Shown here piece after piece: positions 25,922-34,818 of a stretch of 64,000 nt of DNA (its first letter is position 1; each line of letters opens with the position of its first letter). The DNA is from Micromonospora sp. WMMA1947 (GTDB taxonomy: Bacteria; Actinomycetota; Actinomycetes; Mycobacteriales; Micromonosporaceae), in assembly GCF_027497355.1 (NCBI RefSeq), contig NZ_CP114909.1:3491001-3555000 (forward strand), given 5' to 3'. Under the pieces are notes generated by a model. It made no database searches and had not been told where the DNA came from. It worked only from the letters and a program-made list of their open reading frames with translations. The position numbers and the translations under genes were made by a program.

Positions 25922-26545
25922 ATGCCGTCCACCAGTCCGCGCGCCGCGCTGGCCGAGCTGCTCGCCGGGAACCGCCGCTTCGTCAGCGGCCAGCCGGTGC
26001 ACGGGCACGACGTCACCGCCGCCGCGGCGGTGGCCTCCGGCGACCAGCAGCCGTACGCGGTCGTGCTGGGCTGTATCGACTCCCGCGTGCCGTTGGAGGC
26101 GATCTTCGACCAGACGTTCGGTTCGATCTGCGTCATCCGTACCGGCGGGCACGTGCTGGACCGGGCCGTGCGGGGCTCGATCGAGTACGTGGTGGAGCAG
26201 CTCGGCGTACGCCTGGTGATGGTGCTGGGCCACGAACGCTGCGGCGCGGTCGGCTCCACCGTCGAGGCGCTGCGCACCGGGCGGCGGCCCGGCGGGGACC
26301 TGGCGTACGTGGTGGACCGGATCGCCCCGGCGGTCACCGACGTCGGGGTGGACGACCCGGACGCGCACCCGCTGGCGATCCGCCGCCACGTCCGGCGCAC
26401 GGTGGCCGCGTTGCGCGCCGACGACCGGCTGGCCGGGGCGGTGGCGGCCGGCGAACTGGCGGTGGAGGGCGCGCTCTACGACCTGGCCACGGGCGAGGTC
26501 ACGCTGCTGCCGCGGGAGGAGACGCGAAACCGCCCGCCGGGGTGA
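25922..26545 (+). CDS. beta-class carbonic anhydrase
   Basis: The protein has 207 residues from the ATG at 25922 (213 from the upstream GTG at 25904, which cannot be excluded). The zinc-site motifs are [12 protein letters not shown] (Cys, Asp, Arg) and [10 protein letters not shown] (His and Cys ligands). The family interconverts CO2 and bicarbonate in the cytoplasm and supplies carboxylases, including acetyl-CoA carboxylase. Start choice is uncertain because GGGAGG lies only one base from the ATG at 25922. The stop lies inside a terminator hairpin. Confidence 0.9.
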   Translation: MPSTSPRAALAELLAGNRRFVSGQPVHGHDVTAAAAVASGDQQPYAVVLGCIDSRVPLEAIFDQTFGSICVIRTGGHVLDRAVRGSIEYVVEQLGVRLVMVLGHERCGAVGSTVEALRTGRRPGGDLAYVVDRIAPAVTDVGVDDPDAHPLAIRRHVRRTVAALRADDRLAGAVAAGELAVEGALYDLATGEVTLLPREETRNRPPG

Positions 26546-26559
26546 TCCCGGCGGGCGGT
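26529..26559. terminator. bidirectional hairpin terminator
   Basis: ACCGCCCGCCGGG (26529-26541) pairs perfectly with 26547-26559 around a five-base loop. It covers the carbonic anhydrase stop and faces the convergent small gene at 26583. Confidence 0.75.
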
Positions 26560-26582
26560 CGCGGTGGTGCGGGTGAGGGCGC

Positions 26583-26912
26583 TCAGCCCTCGAAGACGCC
26601 GGCCTCGACCAGGCGCTTCTCGGTGGCGTCCCAGCCGTGGTCCGGGTAGGACGCGGCCAGGCCGTTGATCTCGGCGCGGATCTTGGCGGCGTGGCCGGCG
26701 GCGGCCAGCACCCGGATCTCCTCGACGAAGGCGTCGGAGTCGGTGCGCAGGTGCGCGGTCTTGCCGTTGGTCAGGTTGCGCACGTAGGCGTGCTTGCCGC
26801 CGTTGAGCGGGATCAGGTACTTGAACTCGCCCAGCACGCTGAGGGCGCCACCCTGGCCAGCCTGGCCGGCCCGGACGGACGCGCGCGCGGTCTTAGAGGT
26901 GTTGCTCGCCAC
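26583..26912 (-). CDS. conserved small protein of unknown function
   Basis: This 109-residue protein begins with a basic, Ser/Thr-rich N-terminus. The core [21 protein letters not shown] then [20 protein letters not shown] is followed by an end with [18 protein letters not shown]. The start is the GTG at 26912, preceded by AAGGAG at seven bases. The frame is open much further upstream, but that part has no ribosome site and reads into the intergenic region. I do not recognise the family, and no membrane or signal segment is seen. It converges on the carbonic anhydrase gene. Confidence 0.75.
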   Translation of the reverse strand: MASNTSKTARASVRAGQAGQGGALSVLGEFKYLIPLNGGKHAYVRNLTNGKTAHLRTDSDAFVEEIRVLAAAGHAAKIRAEINGLAASYPDHGWDATEKRLVEAGVFEG

Positions 26913-27241
26913 GGAGGTACTCCTTGCAGACGTACGGTGGGGACGGAAGGCCGTCCGGGGGCTGTGCGGATGACGCCCGGGTGGGCGCCGGCCCGCGAAG
27001 ATGTACGGCGGCACAGAGAACCGCCCAGAGAACTGTACACGACCACGACACCTGGCTGGTCGTCGCGGCGTCAGAGGGCATAACCGGGTCCACCACCCGG
27101 GTATTTCCCGCCCCCGGGGCCCGGCGAATTTTCCGATTCGCTGGCGCACCACCAGTCACACGGGTCATCATGTGTGCCAGGTACCACTCGGTACGACGAG
27201 GTCGTAGGGGAAGACGCACCTCGGCTCACCGGGAGGTCACC
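26913..27241. other. 329-base divergent promoter region
   Basis: This lies between the 109-residue protein (minus) and the DUF3145 gene (plus). It is comparatively AT-rich in its middle (AATTTTCCGATTCG near 27125-27138) and holds a TACGAC-type -10-like string near 27190. I see no gene in it. The start of the DUF3145 gene has GGGAGG at 27231-27236. Confidence 0.5.
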
Positions 27242-27733
27242 GTGCCAACGCGTGGCGTCGTATACGTCCACTCGACCCCGCTCGCCGTGTGCTCGCACGT
27301 CGAGTGGGCGATCGCGCGCGTCCTCGCCGCGCCGGTCAACCTGCACTGGACGGCGCAGCCCGCCGATCCGGGCGCCCGTCGCGCCGAGTGCGGCTGGACC
27401 GGCAGCCCGGGGACCGGCGCGGAGCTGGCCGCTGCCCTCCGGCAGTGGCCCATGATCCGTTTCGAGGTCACCGAGGAACCCAGTCCCGGCGTCGACGGCG
27501 AGCGCTTCATGTACGTACCGGGCCGGGGCCTGTTCCGCGCCGCGGTCGGCGCGGCCGGCGACATCCAGCTCGGCGAGGACCGGCTCCGCAGCCTGATGGC
27601 CGCCGCGCGCGGCCCGGAGGCGCTCGCGCACGCCCTGGACAAGGCGCTCGGCACCGCCTGGGACGCCGAACTGGAGCCCTACCGGTACGCCGGCGACGGT
27701 GCGCCGGTGACGCTGCTCACCCGGGTCGGGTGA
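27242..27733 (+). CDS. DUF3145 family protein
   Basis: This 163-residue protein has the characteristic start VPTRGVVYVHSTPLAVCSHVEWA, then LHWTAQPADPGARRAE and CGWTGSPGTGAEL. These are the hallmarks of DUF3145, a family of actinobacterial proteins of unknown function. The central part has two predicted alpha/beta units and a Pro-rich turn. The GTG at 27242 has GGGAGG upstream. No biochemical role can be given. The gene lies upstream of the GH3 lipoprotein, in the same direction, with a 33-base gap. Confidence 0.88.
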   Translation: MPTRGVVYVHSTPLAVCSHVEWAIARVLAAPVNLHWTAQPADPGARRAECGWTGSPGTGAELAAALRQWPMIRFEVTEEPSPGVDGERFMYVPGRGLFRAAVGAAGDIQLGEDRLRSLMAAARGPEALAHALDKALGTAWDAELEPYRYAGDGAPVTLLTRVG

Positions 27734-27766
27734 CGGGGGCCGAGTTGCCCCGATACGGTGGGCCGC

Positions 27767-29491
27767 GTGTCGATTTCCCCGCGCCGCTCCGCCGTCGCGC
27801 TCGCCGTACTGACCGCGCTGCTCGTCTCCGGGTGCTCGGACGGGCCGGACCGGCCCCGGCCCGCCCCGACGAGCCCGGCGCCGTCGTCGGCCGCGCCCGC
27901 GCCGAGTGACCAGCCGGCCGCCGACCCGGCCGTCCGCGCGGCCGCGCTCGTCGGCACGTTGAGCGACGAGGACCTGGTCGGGCAGGTGCTGATGCCCTAC
28001 GCGTACGGCAGTTCGGCGACCAAGGTGTCGGCCGGCTCGGCGGCCGGGAACCGGGCGCTCGCCGGGGTCGACACCCCCGCCGAGATGGTCGCGAAGTACC
28101 GGCTCGGCGGCCTGATCCTGGTCGGCTTCAGCGCCGACGACCCGACCTCGGGCAACCAGGCCACCACGAACGTCGACAACCCGAAGCAGGTCCGCGCGCT
28201 CACCGACGGGCTGCGCGCCGCCGCCGGCAAGCTGCCCGCCGGCGCCGCGCCGTTCCTGATCGGCACCGACCAGGAGTACGGCGTGGTCACCCGGATCACC
28301 GACGGGGTGACGCTGCTGCCCAGCCCGCTCGCCGCCGGCGCCGCCGGGAACCCGGCACTCACCGAGGCCGCCTGGCGGGCCGCCGGGGCCGAACTGGCCG
28401 CGATGGGCATCAACCTCGACTTCGCACCGGTCGCCGACGTGCTCGCCACCCGCAGCACGGTGATCGGCTCCCGGTCCTTCGGCGCCGACCCGGCGACCGC
28501 GTCCCCGCAGGTGGCCGGCGCGGTACGCGGCCTGCAGGCCGAGGGCGTCGGCGCCGCCGTCAAGCATTTCCCCGGGCACGGCCTGAGCGCCGAGGACTCG
28601 CACACCGAGCTGCCCGTGATCAAGCAGTCCCGCGCCGACCTGGACCGGATCGCGTTCCCGCCGTTCCGCGCCGGCATCGGCGCCGGGGCGATGGCGGTGA
28701 TGTCGGCCCACCTGGACGTCAAGGCCGTCGACCCGGGCACCGCCGCCACCTTCTCCCGCAAGCTGCTCACCGACGTGCTCCGTGGCCAGCTCGGCTTCCA
28801 GGGCGTGGTGATCACCGACGGGATGAACATGGCCCCGGCGAAGAAGTGGTCACCGGGCGAGGCCGCCGTACGCGCGCTCAACGCCGGCAACGACCTCATC
28901 CTGATGACGCCGAACGTCACCCAGGCGTACGACGGGCTGCGCGCCGCGCTCAAGGACGGCTCACTGCCCCGCGCCCGCCTGGTCGAGGCGGTCACCCGCG
29001 TGCTGACCATGAAGTTCCGGCTGGCCGGGCGGGACACCCCGGCGCTGTCCACGCTCGACGGCGCCGCGCACCGCAAGGCCGCCGACGACCTGGCGACCGC
29101 CGCCGTGACGGTGCTGCGCGGCAAGTGCGGCGGCGCGGTGACCGGCCCGGTGAGCGTGACCTCCTCCGGCGGCCGGGAGCGCACCCGCAAACTGCTGACC
29201 GAGGCGCTCACCGCGGCCGGGGTCAAGGTCGTGCCCTCCGGCGGCACCGTGGTGCACCTGGTCGGGTACGGCGACGGCGCGAAGGACCTGCGCGCAGACG
29301 CCGCCGTGACGGTGGCGATGGACACGCCGTACGTACTGTCCGGAGCGAAGTCCCCGACGCTGATGGCGACCTACTCGTCCACCCGCGCCTCGATGGCCGG
29401 GCTCGCGGCGGTGCTCGCCGGCAAGGCCCGCCCGGCCGGTCGCTCCCCGGTGCCGGTCTCCGGCCTGCCGGCCACCACCTGCCGGACCTGA
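27767..29491 (+). CDS. GH3 beta-N-acetylhexosaminidase, lipoprotein
   Basis: This 574-residue secreted protein begins with a lipoprotein signal (VLTALLVSGCSDG) followed by a Pro/Ser/Ala spacer. The NagZ/GH3 motifs are KHFPGHGLSAEDSHTELP (with the family's catalytic Asp-Ser-His) and VVITDGMNM with the nucleophile Asp. It should remove terminal N-acetylglucosamine from peptidoglycan fragments or other glycans outside the membrane. I chose the GTG at 27767. A GTG at 27758 would add three residues. The C-terminal 150 residues look like a second, non-catalytic GH3 domain. Confidence 0.9.
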   Translation: MSISPRRSAVALAVLTALLVSGCSDGPDRPRPAPTSPAPSSAAPAPSDQPAADPAVRAAALVGTLSDEDLVGQVLMPYAYGSSATKVSAGSAAGNRALAGVDTPAEMVAKYRLGGLILVGFSADDPTSGNQATTNVDNPKQVRALTDGLRAAAGKLPAGAAPFLIGTDQEYGVVTRITDGVTLLPSPLAAGAAGNPALTEAAWRAAGAELAAMGINLDFAPVADVLATRSTVIGSRSFGADPATASPQVAGAVRGLQAEGVGAAVKHFPGHGLSAEDSHTELPVIKQSRADLDRIAFPPFRAGIGAGAMAVMSAHLDVKAVDPGTAATFSRKLLTDVLRGQLGFQGVVITDGMNMAPAKKWSPGEAAVRALNAGNDLILMTPNVTQAYDGLRAALKDGSLPRARLVEAVTRVLTMKFRLAGRDTPALSTLDGAAHRKAADDLATAAVTVLRGKCGGAVTGPVSVTSSGGRERTRKLLTEALTAAGVKVVPSGGTVVHLVGYGDGAKDLRADAAVTVAMDTPYVLSGAKSPTLMATYSSTRASMAGLAAVLAGKARPAGRSPVPVSGLPATTCRT

Positions 29492-29544
29492 CCGCCGCCG
29501 TAACTCGGGTGCGGCCCGGGTGGCCGGCTGGCAGGGTGGCGCCC

Positions 29545-29766
29545 ATGGGAGAGGCGGCACAGGGATTCCGGTACGTCGAGCGCGGCGACGGCACGGTGGT
29601 GATCACGCATCACGGCCGGGTCGCCGGCACGCTGCGCGGCGGCCGGGCGGCGCAGTTCCTGGCCGAGGTCGGCGACGACCCGCAGCTGGCCATGGCCCGG
29701 TGGACCGGCAACTACCGGCGGGGCAACGAGCGGACCGCCCGGCTTCACCCCCGCAACCGCGGCTGA
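29545..29766 (+). CDS. small conserved hypothetical protein
   Basis: This 73-residue protein has FRYVERGDGTVVITHHGRVAGT and AAQFLAEVGDDPQLAMARWTGNYRRGNERTA, followed by a basic tail. The length, the Gly/Asp turns and the basic end fit a small DNA- or RNA-associated protein, but I do not recognise it. The ATG at 29545 lies 53 bases past the GH3 gene. It is followed within five bases by a tandem of palindromic repeats that probably ends transcription. Confidence 0.7.
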   Translation: MGEAAQGFRYVERGDGTVVITHHGRVAGTLRGGRAAQFLAEVGDDPQLAMARWTGNYRRGNERTARLHPRNRG

Positions 29767-29770
29767 GGTG

Positions 29771-29852
29771 TAAGGAAGGGCCCCTTCTTAACGCCTGCGG
29801 TAGAGGAAGGGCCCCTTCTTAACAGCGGCTGTTAAGAAGGGGCCCTTCCTTA
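29771..29852. repeat. three copies of a 22-base palindromic repeat forming a 47-base hairpin
   Basis: TAAGGAAGGGCCCCTTCTTAA appears at 29771-29791 and, nearly identical, at 29803-29823, and inverted at 29832-29852. The second and third copies form a perfect 23-bp stem with a one-base centre (29804-29850). It lies between convergent genes and probably acts as a bidirectional terminator, but the extra copy suggests a dispersed repeat family. Confidence 0.85.
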
Positions 29853-29854
29853 CA

Positions 29855-31081
29855 TCAGGGGCGGGTGAAGACCAGCGCCACGTTGTGCCCGCCGAAGCCG
29901 AACGCGTTGTTCAGCGCCGCCGGGATCTCCATGTGACGCGCCTTGTGCGCGGCGACGTCCAGGGTGAGGCCCTCGTCCGGGTCGTCCAGGTTGATCGTCG
30001 GCGGGATCACGCCGTCCCGGATGGCCAGGATGGTGGCGATCGACTCCAGCGCGCCGGCCGCGCCGAGCAGGTGCCCGGTCATCGACTTGGTGGCGGTGAG
30101 CACCGGGTGGTCGCCGACCGCCTGCCGCAGCGCGCCGATCTCCAGCATGTCCCCGACCGGGGTGGAGGTGGCGTGCGCGTTGACGTGGACGATGTCGGTA
30201 CGGGCCACGTCCGCGTCGGCGACCGCCCGGGCGATGGCGCGGATGGCGCCCTCACCCTCGGCGTGCGGCTGCACGATGTCGTACGCGTCCGAGGTGATCC
30301 CCGCGCCGGCCAGGCGCGCGTACACCCGGGCGCCCCGGGCGGCGGCGTGGTCGGCGCGCTCCAGGATCACCACGCCCGCGCCCTCACCGAGCACGAAGCC
30401 GTCGCGACCGGAGTCCCACGGCCGGGAGGCCCGCTCCGGCTCGTCGTTGCGGGTCGACATGGCCCGCATCGAGCTGAAGCCGGCGATCGGCAGCGGGTGG
30501 ATGACCGCCTCGGTGCCACCGGCCACCACCACGTCGGCCCGGCCGGCGCGGATGATGTCCAGCCCCAGCGCGATCGCCTCCGCGCCGGTCGCGCAGGCGC
30601 TGGCGACGGTGTGCACGCCGGCCTTGGCGCCCAGCTCCAGCCCGACCCAGGCGGCCGGGCCGTTCGGCATGAGCATCGGGATGGTGTGCGGGGAGACGCG
30701 CCGCGGTCCGGACGCCTCCAGGATGTCGTCCTGGGCGAGCAGGGTGGTGGCGCCGCCGATGCCCGAGCCGACGCTCACCGCCAGCCGCTCCGGGTCCGGT
30801 CCGGCGTCGGTCAGACCGGCGTCGGCCCAGGCCTGCCTGGCGGCGATGATGGCGATCGCCTCCGAGCGGTCCAGCCGCCGCAGCTTCACCCGGTCCAGCA
30901 CCTCGGCCGGGTCCACCGCCAGCTGGGCGGCGATCCGGACGGGCAGTTCCGCGGCCCACTCCTGGGTGAGCGCACTCACCCCGGAGCGGCCGGCGAGCAT
31001 GGCGTCCCAGGTCGACGCGACGTCCCCGCCGAGCGGGGTCGTCGCGCCGAGCCCGGTGACGACGACGTCGGGGCGACTCAT
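29855..31081 (-). CDS. fabF: 3-oxoacyl-ACP synthase II
   Basis: This 408-residue KAS II condenses acyl-ACP with malonyl-ACP during chain elongation. The catalytic Cys lies in TVASACATGAEAIALG, the two His in NAHATSTPVGD and TKSMTGHLLGAAGALE. The C-terminus (NAFGFGGHNVALVF) completes the thiolase fold. It is the last gene of the fas operon, with a two-base gap after acpP, and faces the palindromic repeats at its 3' end. Confidence 0.97.
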   Translation of the reverse strand: MSRPDVVVTGLGATTPLGGDVASTWDAMLAGRSGVSALTQEWAAELPVRIAAQLAVDPAEVLDRVKLRRLDRSEAIAIIAARQAWADAGLTDAGPDPERLAVSVGSGIGGATTLLAQDDILEASGPRRVSPHTIPMLMPNGPAAWVGLELGAKAGVHTVASACATGAEAIALGLDIIRAGRADVVVAGGTEAVIHPLPIAGFSSMRAMSTRNDEPERASRPWDSGRDGFVLGEGAGVVILERADHAAARGARVYARLAGAGITSDAYDIVQPHAEGEGAIRAIARAVADADVARTDIVHVNAHATSTPVGDMLEIGALRQAVGDHPVLTATKSMTGHLLGAAGALESIATILAIRDGVIPPTINLDDPDEGLTLDVAAHKARHMEIPAALNNAFGFGGHNVALVFTRP

Positions 31082-31083
31082 GA

Positions 31084-31323
31084 TCAGGACTGCGCCTCGA
31101 TGTAGCTGACGGCGTCCCCGACGGTCTTGAGGTTCTGCACCTCGTTGTCCGGGATCTTGACGCCGAACTTCTCCTCGGCCGCCACCACGACCTCGACCAT
31201 GGAGAGCGAGTCGACATCGAGGTCGTCGGTGAAGGACTTCCCCTCGGCCACGTCGTCCGGGTTCACCCCGGCAACCTCTTCGAGGATCTCGGCGAGGCCG
31301 GCGGTGATCTCGTCACGGGTCAT
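31084..31323 (-). CDS. acpP: acyl carrier protein
   Basis: This 79-residue four-helix protein has the phosphopantetheine attachment Ser in DLDVDSLSMVEVV. It carries growing acyl chains in fatty-acid synthesis. It lies between fabH and fabF on the same strand, with 83 and 2 bases of spacing, as in the Streptomyces operon. Confidence 0.97.
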   Translation of the reverse strand: MTRDEITAGLAEILEEVAGVNPDDVAEGKSFTDDLDVDSLSMVEVVVAAEEKFGVKIPDNEVQNLKTVGDAVSYIEAQS

Positions 31324-31406
31324 TGCGGTTGGTTCCTCTCATCGGGGGTTACCGGTGACCGGCGTCGCCGGTCACGCACCTCGGCGCGTTCGCGCCCGAG
31401 GGGGTT

Positions 31407-32351
31407 TCAGGGGCAGCGCACGACCTGGCCGGCGTAGGTCAGGCCGCCGCCGAAGCCGAACAGCAGCACCGGGGCGCCCGAGGGCACCTCGCGCCGCTCG
31501 ACAAGCTTCGACAGGGCCAGCGGGATGCTCGCCGCCGACGTGTTGCCGGACTCGACGATGTCCTTGGCGATGATCGCGTCCGGGATGTTCAGCCGCTTGG
31601 CGATGCCGTCGATGATCCGGGCGTTGGCCTGGTGCGGCACGAACGCGGCCAGCTCCGACGGATCCACCCCGGCGCGCTCGCAGGCCTGCAGCGCGAGCGG
31701 GGCGATCGCGGTGGTGGCCCAGCGGAACACCGACTGCCCCTCCTGGGTGATGTACGGCTGCCAGCCCTCGATCCGGACCGCGTCGCTCTTCTCCGGCGCG
31801 GAACCCCAGACCACCGGCCCGATTCCGGCCGGCTCGTCGTCGGCGGTCGCGGTGACCACCGCCGCCCCGGCGCCGTCGGCGAAGATGATGCAGGTCGAGC
31901 GGTCGGTCCAGTCGGTGAAGTCGGAGAGCTTCTCCGCGCCGACGACGATCGCGTTGCGCGCCGCGCCGGCCCGGATCGCGTGGTCCACCGTGCCCAGCGC
32001 GTACGCGAAACCGGAGCAGGCGGTGTTGAGGTCGAAGGCCCCGGGCGCGTTGATGCCCAGCTTGGCCGCGACCCGGCAGGCCACGTTGGGGCTGCGGTCC
32101 ACCGACGAGCAGGTGGCCACCACGACCAGATCGATGTCGGCGGCGGTGAGGCCGGAGTTGGCGAGCGCCTTGCCGGCGGCGGCGGTGGCCATGTCGGCCA
32201 CCGTCTCGTCGCCGGCGATCCGCCGGGTGACGATGCCGACCCGGTCCCGGATCCACTCGTCGTTGGTGTCGACCATCTGGGCGATCTCGTCGTTCGTGAC
32301 GACGCGGGAGGGCTGGTAGTGCCCCATCGCGACGATCCGGCTGCCGGCCAT
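31407..32351 (-). CDS. fabH: 3-oxoacyl-ACP synthase III
   Basis: This 314-residue KAS III starts acyl chains from acyl-CoA and malonyl-ACP. The catalytic triad is visible: Cys in NTACSGFAYAL, His in FVPHQANARII and Asn in SGNTSAASIPLAL. The N-terminus VAMGHYQPSRVVTNDEIA is typical. In actinomycetes this enzyme selects the branched or straight starter. It begins directly after the fabD stop (adjacent, no gap). Confidence 0.96.
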   Translation of the reverse strand: MAGSRIVAMGHYQPSRVVTNDEIAQMVDTNDEWIRDRVGIVTRRIAGDETVADMATAAAGKALANSGLTAADIDLVVVATCSSVDRSPNVACRVAAKLGINAPGAFDLNTACSGFAYALGTVDHAIRAGAARNAIVVGAEKLSDFTDWTDRSTCIIFADGAGAAVVTATADDEPAGIGPVVWGSAPEKSDAVRIEGWQPYITQEGQSVFRWATTAIAPLALQACERAGVDPSELAAFVPHQANARIIDGIAKRLNIPDAIIAKDIVESGNTSAASIPLALSKLVERREVPSGAPVLLFGFGGGLTYAGQVVRCP

Positions 32352-33521
32352 TTAGTGCGTTCCTCCGATACGGACGAGGGGCTGGCCCGGTGCGACCGGG
32401 TCGTCGTGGTGTGCGAGCCACTCGGCGAGCGACCCGTTGTCGTGCGCGGTCACCTCGACCGGCCCCCGGCCGGTGGCGACGTGGCCGAGGACCTGGCCGG
32501 CGCGTACCTCGGTGCCCTCGGCCGGTGCGGCCGACCGGTCGAGGCGGCCGGCGGCGGGCGAGACGACCACCCGGTACGACGGCGCGGTGGGGCGGGCGGC
32601 GGGGCCGGCGTGCCGCGCGATCAGGCGGCGCGCGGCGGGCAGGTCGGCCGGGGTGTTCAGGGTGACGATCTCGGGTGCGCCCTCACCCTTGAGTTCCCGC
32701 TTGACCAGCCCGGCCAGGGTGCCGGCCGGCGGCAGCTCGATCACGCCGGTGACGCCCAGGTCGGCCAGCGTGCGCATGCACAGGTCCCAGCGGACCGGGG
32801 CGGTCACCTGCCGGACCAGCCGCCGGACCGTCTCCGGGCCGTGCCCGACCGGCGCGCCGTCGAGGTTGGACAGCAGGATCCGCGCCGGGGCGGCGGCGGG
32901 GACGCCGGCGGCCACCGCGGCCAGGGCGGTCTCGGCCGGAGCCATGTACGGCGTGTGGAACGCGCCCGCCACCTGGAGCCGGATCACCCGGGTCCGGGCC
33001 GGCGGCTCGGCGGCCAGCTTGTCCAGCCCGTCGATCGCCCCGGCGGCCACGATCTGACCGGCGCCGTTGCGGTTGGCCGGGTGCAGCCCGTGGGCGGTCA
33101 GCGCGGCGATCACCTCGTCCGGGTCACCGCCGAGCACGGCGGCCATCCCGGTCGGCTCGAGCGCGCAGGCGGCGGCCATCTCCCGCCCGCGTACGCCGGC
33201 GAGCGTCACGGCGGACTCGGCCGGCAGCACGCCGGCCAGCGCGGCGGCGCCCAGCTCGCCGACGCTGTGCCCGGCGACCAGCCCGACCTCGTGCATCGGC
33301 AGGTGCTCGGCGGCGAGCAGCGCGGCGGCGACCAGCAGCGGCTGGGTGCGGGCGGTGTCCTTGATCTCGTCCGCGTCCGCCCGGGTGCCCAGGTGGATCA
33401 GGTCCACCCCGGCGAGGGCAGACCACCAGCGCAGACGCGCCTCGGTGCCGGGGAGGTCGAGCCACGGCGCGAGGAAGCCGGGCTTCTGCGAACCCTGTCC
33501 GGGGGAGAGTACGGCGAGCAC
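32352..33521 (-). CDS. fabD: malonyl-CoA:ACP transacylase with a C-terminal lipoyl-like domain
   Basis: The transacylase part (residues 1-305) has VLSPGQGSQKPGF and the nucleophile Ser in VAGHSVGELGAAALAG. It loads malonate from CoA onto ACP. Residues 315-389 form a biotin/lipoyl-like beta barrel (VVVSPAAGRL, GTEVRAGQVLGHV, PVAPGQPLVRIGG), but the turn that holds the modified Lys (xMKM) is replaced by GRGPVEV with no Lys. Ordinary FabD proteins lack this tail. The start is a GTG at 33521 without a clear ribosome site. CAGAGT lies seven bases before it, so a leaderless start is possible. Confidence 0.92.
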   Translation of the reverse strand: MLAVLSPGQGSQKPGFLAPWLDLPGTEARLRWWSALAGVDLIHLGTRADADEIKDTARTQPLLVAAALLAAEHLPMHEVGLVAGHSVGELGAAALAGVLPAESAVTLAGVRGREMAAACALEPTGMAAVLGGDPDEVIAALTAHGLHPANRNGAGQIVAAGAIDGLDKLAAEPPARTRVIRLQVAGAFHTPYMAPAETALAAVAAGVPAAAPARILLSNLDGAPVGHGPETVRRLVRQVTAPVRWDLCMRTLADLGVTGVIELPPAGTLAGLVKRELKGEGAPEIVTLNTPADLPAARRLIARHAGPAARPTAPSYRVVVSPAAGRLDRSAAPAEGTEVRAGQVLGHVATGRGPVEVTAHDNGSLAEWLAHHDDPVAPGQPLVRIGGTH

Positions 33522-33618
33522 GTGTACGACTCTGACGGATCCCGGCGTGCCGCGCTGTAACGTACGGCACCAAACCGCACTAGAACCTTTAGAGGAAACC
33601 TACAAAGATCGCCGGCGA
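33522..33618 (-). promoter_or_regulatory. fas operon promoter and FasR target candidate
   Basis: The 97 bases between fasR and fabD hold three related direct repeats on the minus strand (AGGTTTCC, AGGTTCTA, CGGTTTGG) in an AT-richer stretch. FasR of Streptomyces activates fabDHPF from such a site between the two genes. The exact boxes are inferred. The perfect palindrome GATCGCCGGCGATC (33607-33620) at the fasR end may be the fasR terminator. Confidence 0.5.
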
Positions 33619-34818
33619 TCATCGCCGGTCGGAGACCGCCGGCACCACCGGGTCGAGCCGTCCCACCGTCAGCGCGACCTGCAACGCGAACGCGTCGCGC
33701 GGAGCGAGGGGCGAGAAACCGGTCACCTCGGCGATCCGCTTCAGCCGGTAGCGCACGGTGTTCGGGTGCACGAACAGCGCCCGGGCCGCGCTCTCCAGCG
33801 TGCCGCCGGCGGCGAAGAACGCGTCGAGCGTCTCCAGCAGCTCGCCGCCGGAGCGGGCCAGCGCCGCGTACACGTCGTGGCGCAGCCGGCGGCGGGCCTC
33901 GGTGTCACCGGCCAGCGCGCGTTCCGGGAGCAGTTCGTCGGCGGCGACCGGGCACGGCGCGGTCGGCCAGGCCGGCGCGGCCCGGAACCCGGCGAGAGCC
34001 CCGCGCGCCGACTCGGTGGCCTCGTCCAGGCTGGGCACCGCCGGGCCGACCACCACCGGGCCCTCACCGAAGGCGGTACGGAGCTTCTCCGTGGCCGCCA
34101 CCGGATCGGCCGCACCGCCCAGCACGATGACCAGCCGGTCGCCGTGCACGCCGCCGATCACCTCGACGCCGATCCGCCGGGCCTGCCGGTAGACGGTGTG
34201 CAGCACGGCCGCGACCTCGCCGCCGGGGGAGCGGCCCACCGCCACCGCGACCGGCGGCGCGTCCGTCCAGCCCAGCGCGGCGGCCCGGCTGGCCAGCACG
34301 TCCGGGGAGTCGCCGCGCAGCAGCGCGTCGACAAGCAGCGCCTGCAACCGGGCGTCCCAGGAGCCGCGGCTCTCGGCGGCCCGGGCGTACACCCGCGCGG
34401 CGGCGAACGCGATCTCCCGGGAGAAGCGCAGCACCGCCTCCCGCAGCGACTGCTCCTCGCCCGGCACGGCCAGGTCCGACACCTGCTCCTCGACCACGTC
34501 GATGGTCACCTTGATCAGCGCCACGGTCTGCTGGAGGCTGATCGAGCGGGCCAGCGCCTGCGGCGCGGCGGCGAAGACCTCGTCGGAGACCTCCTGGGTG
34601 CGGTCGGTGGCGCCCCCGCCCTGGCGCAGCCACTGCACCAGGGAGCGCACGCCGGCCTGGGCGACGAGCATGACCCAGGAACGCTGGTCGGCGGGCAGCT
34701 CACGGAACCACGGCAGGGTCTCGTCCATCCGGGCCACGCTGGCGGTCGCCAGGCCGCCCGCGGCCCGTTCGATGCGCCGCAGCGTCGCCGACGTCTCCGT
34801 TCCGCCCGGTTCGCTCAC
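33619..34818 (-). CDS. fasR: PucR/CdaR-family activator of fatty-acid synthesis
   Basis: This 399-residue protein ends in a PucR-type helix-turn-helix (ARALFVHPNTVRYRLKRI, then LQVALTVGRLDP). It carries no N-terminal receiver. By position (immediately upstream of fabD-fabH-acpP-fabF, same strand) it matches FasR of Streptomyces (SCO2386), which activates that operon. I chose the GTG at 34818. It overlaps the possible short gene upstream as GTGA. Extending further upstream adds 25 residues without support. The effector ligand is unknown; acyl-CoA is often suggested. Confidence 0.9.
   Translation of the reverse strand: MSEPGGTETSATLRRIERAAGGLATASVARMDETLPWFRELPADQRSWVMLVAQAGVRSLVQWLRQGGGATDRTQEVSDEVFAAAPQALARSISLQQTVALIKVTIDVVEEQVSDLAVPGEEQSLREAVLRFSREIAFAAARVYARAAESRGSWDARLQALLVDALLRGDSPDVLASRAAALGWTDAPPVAVAVGRSPGGEVAAVLHTVYRQARRIGVEVIGGVHGDRLVIVLGGAADPVAATEKLRTAFGEGPVVVGPAVPSLDEATESARGALAGFRAAPAWPTAPCPVAADELLPERALAGDTEARRRLRHDVYAALARSGGELLETLDAFFAAGGTLESAARALFVHPNTVRYRLKRIAEVTGFSPLAPRDAFALQVALTVGRLDPVVPAVSDRR

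Noticed and set aside
29855..34818. A polyketide or secondary-metabolite cluster around the KAS and ACP genes
   Set aside because: The set FasR-FabD-FabH-ACP-FabF is the primary fatty-acid operon of actinomycetes; no modular synthase or tailoring genes accompany it.
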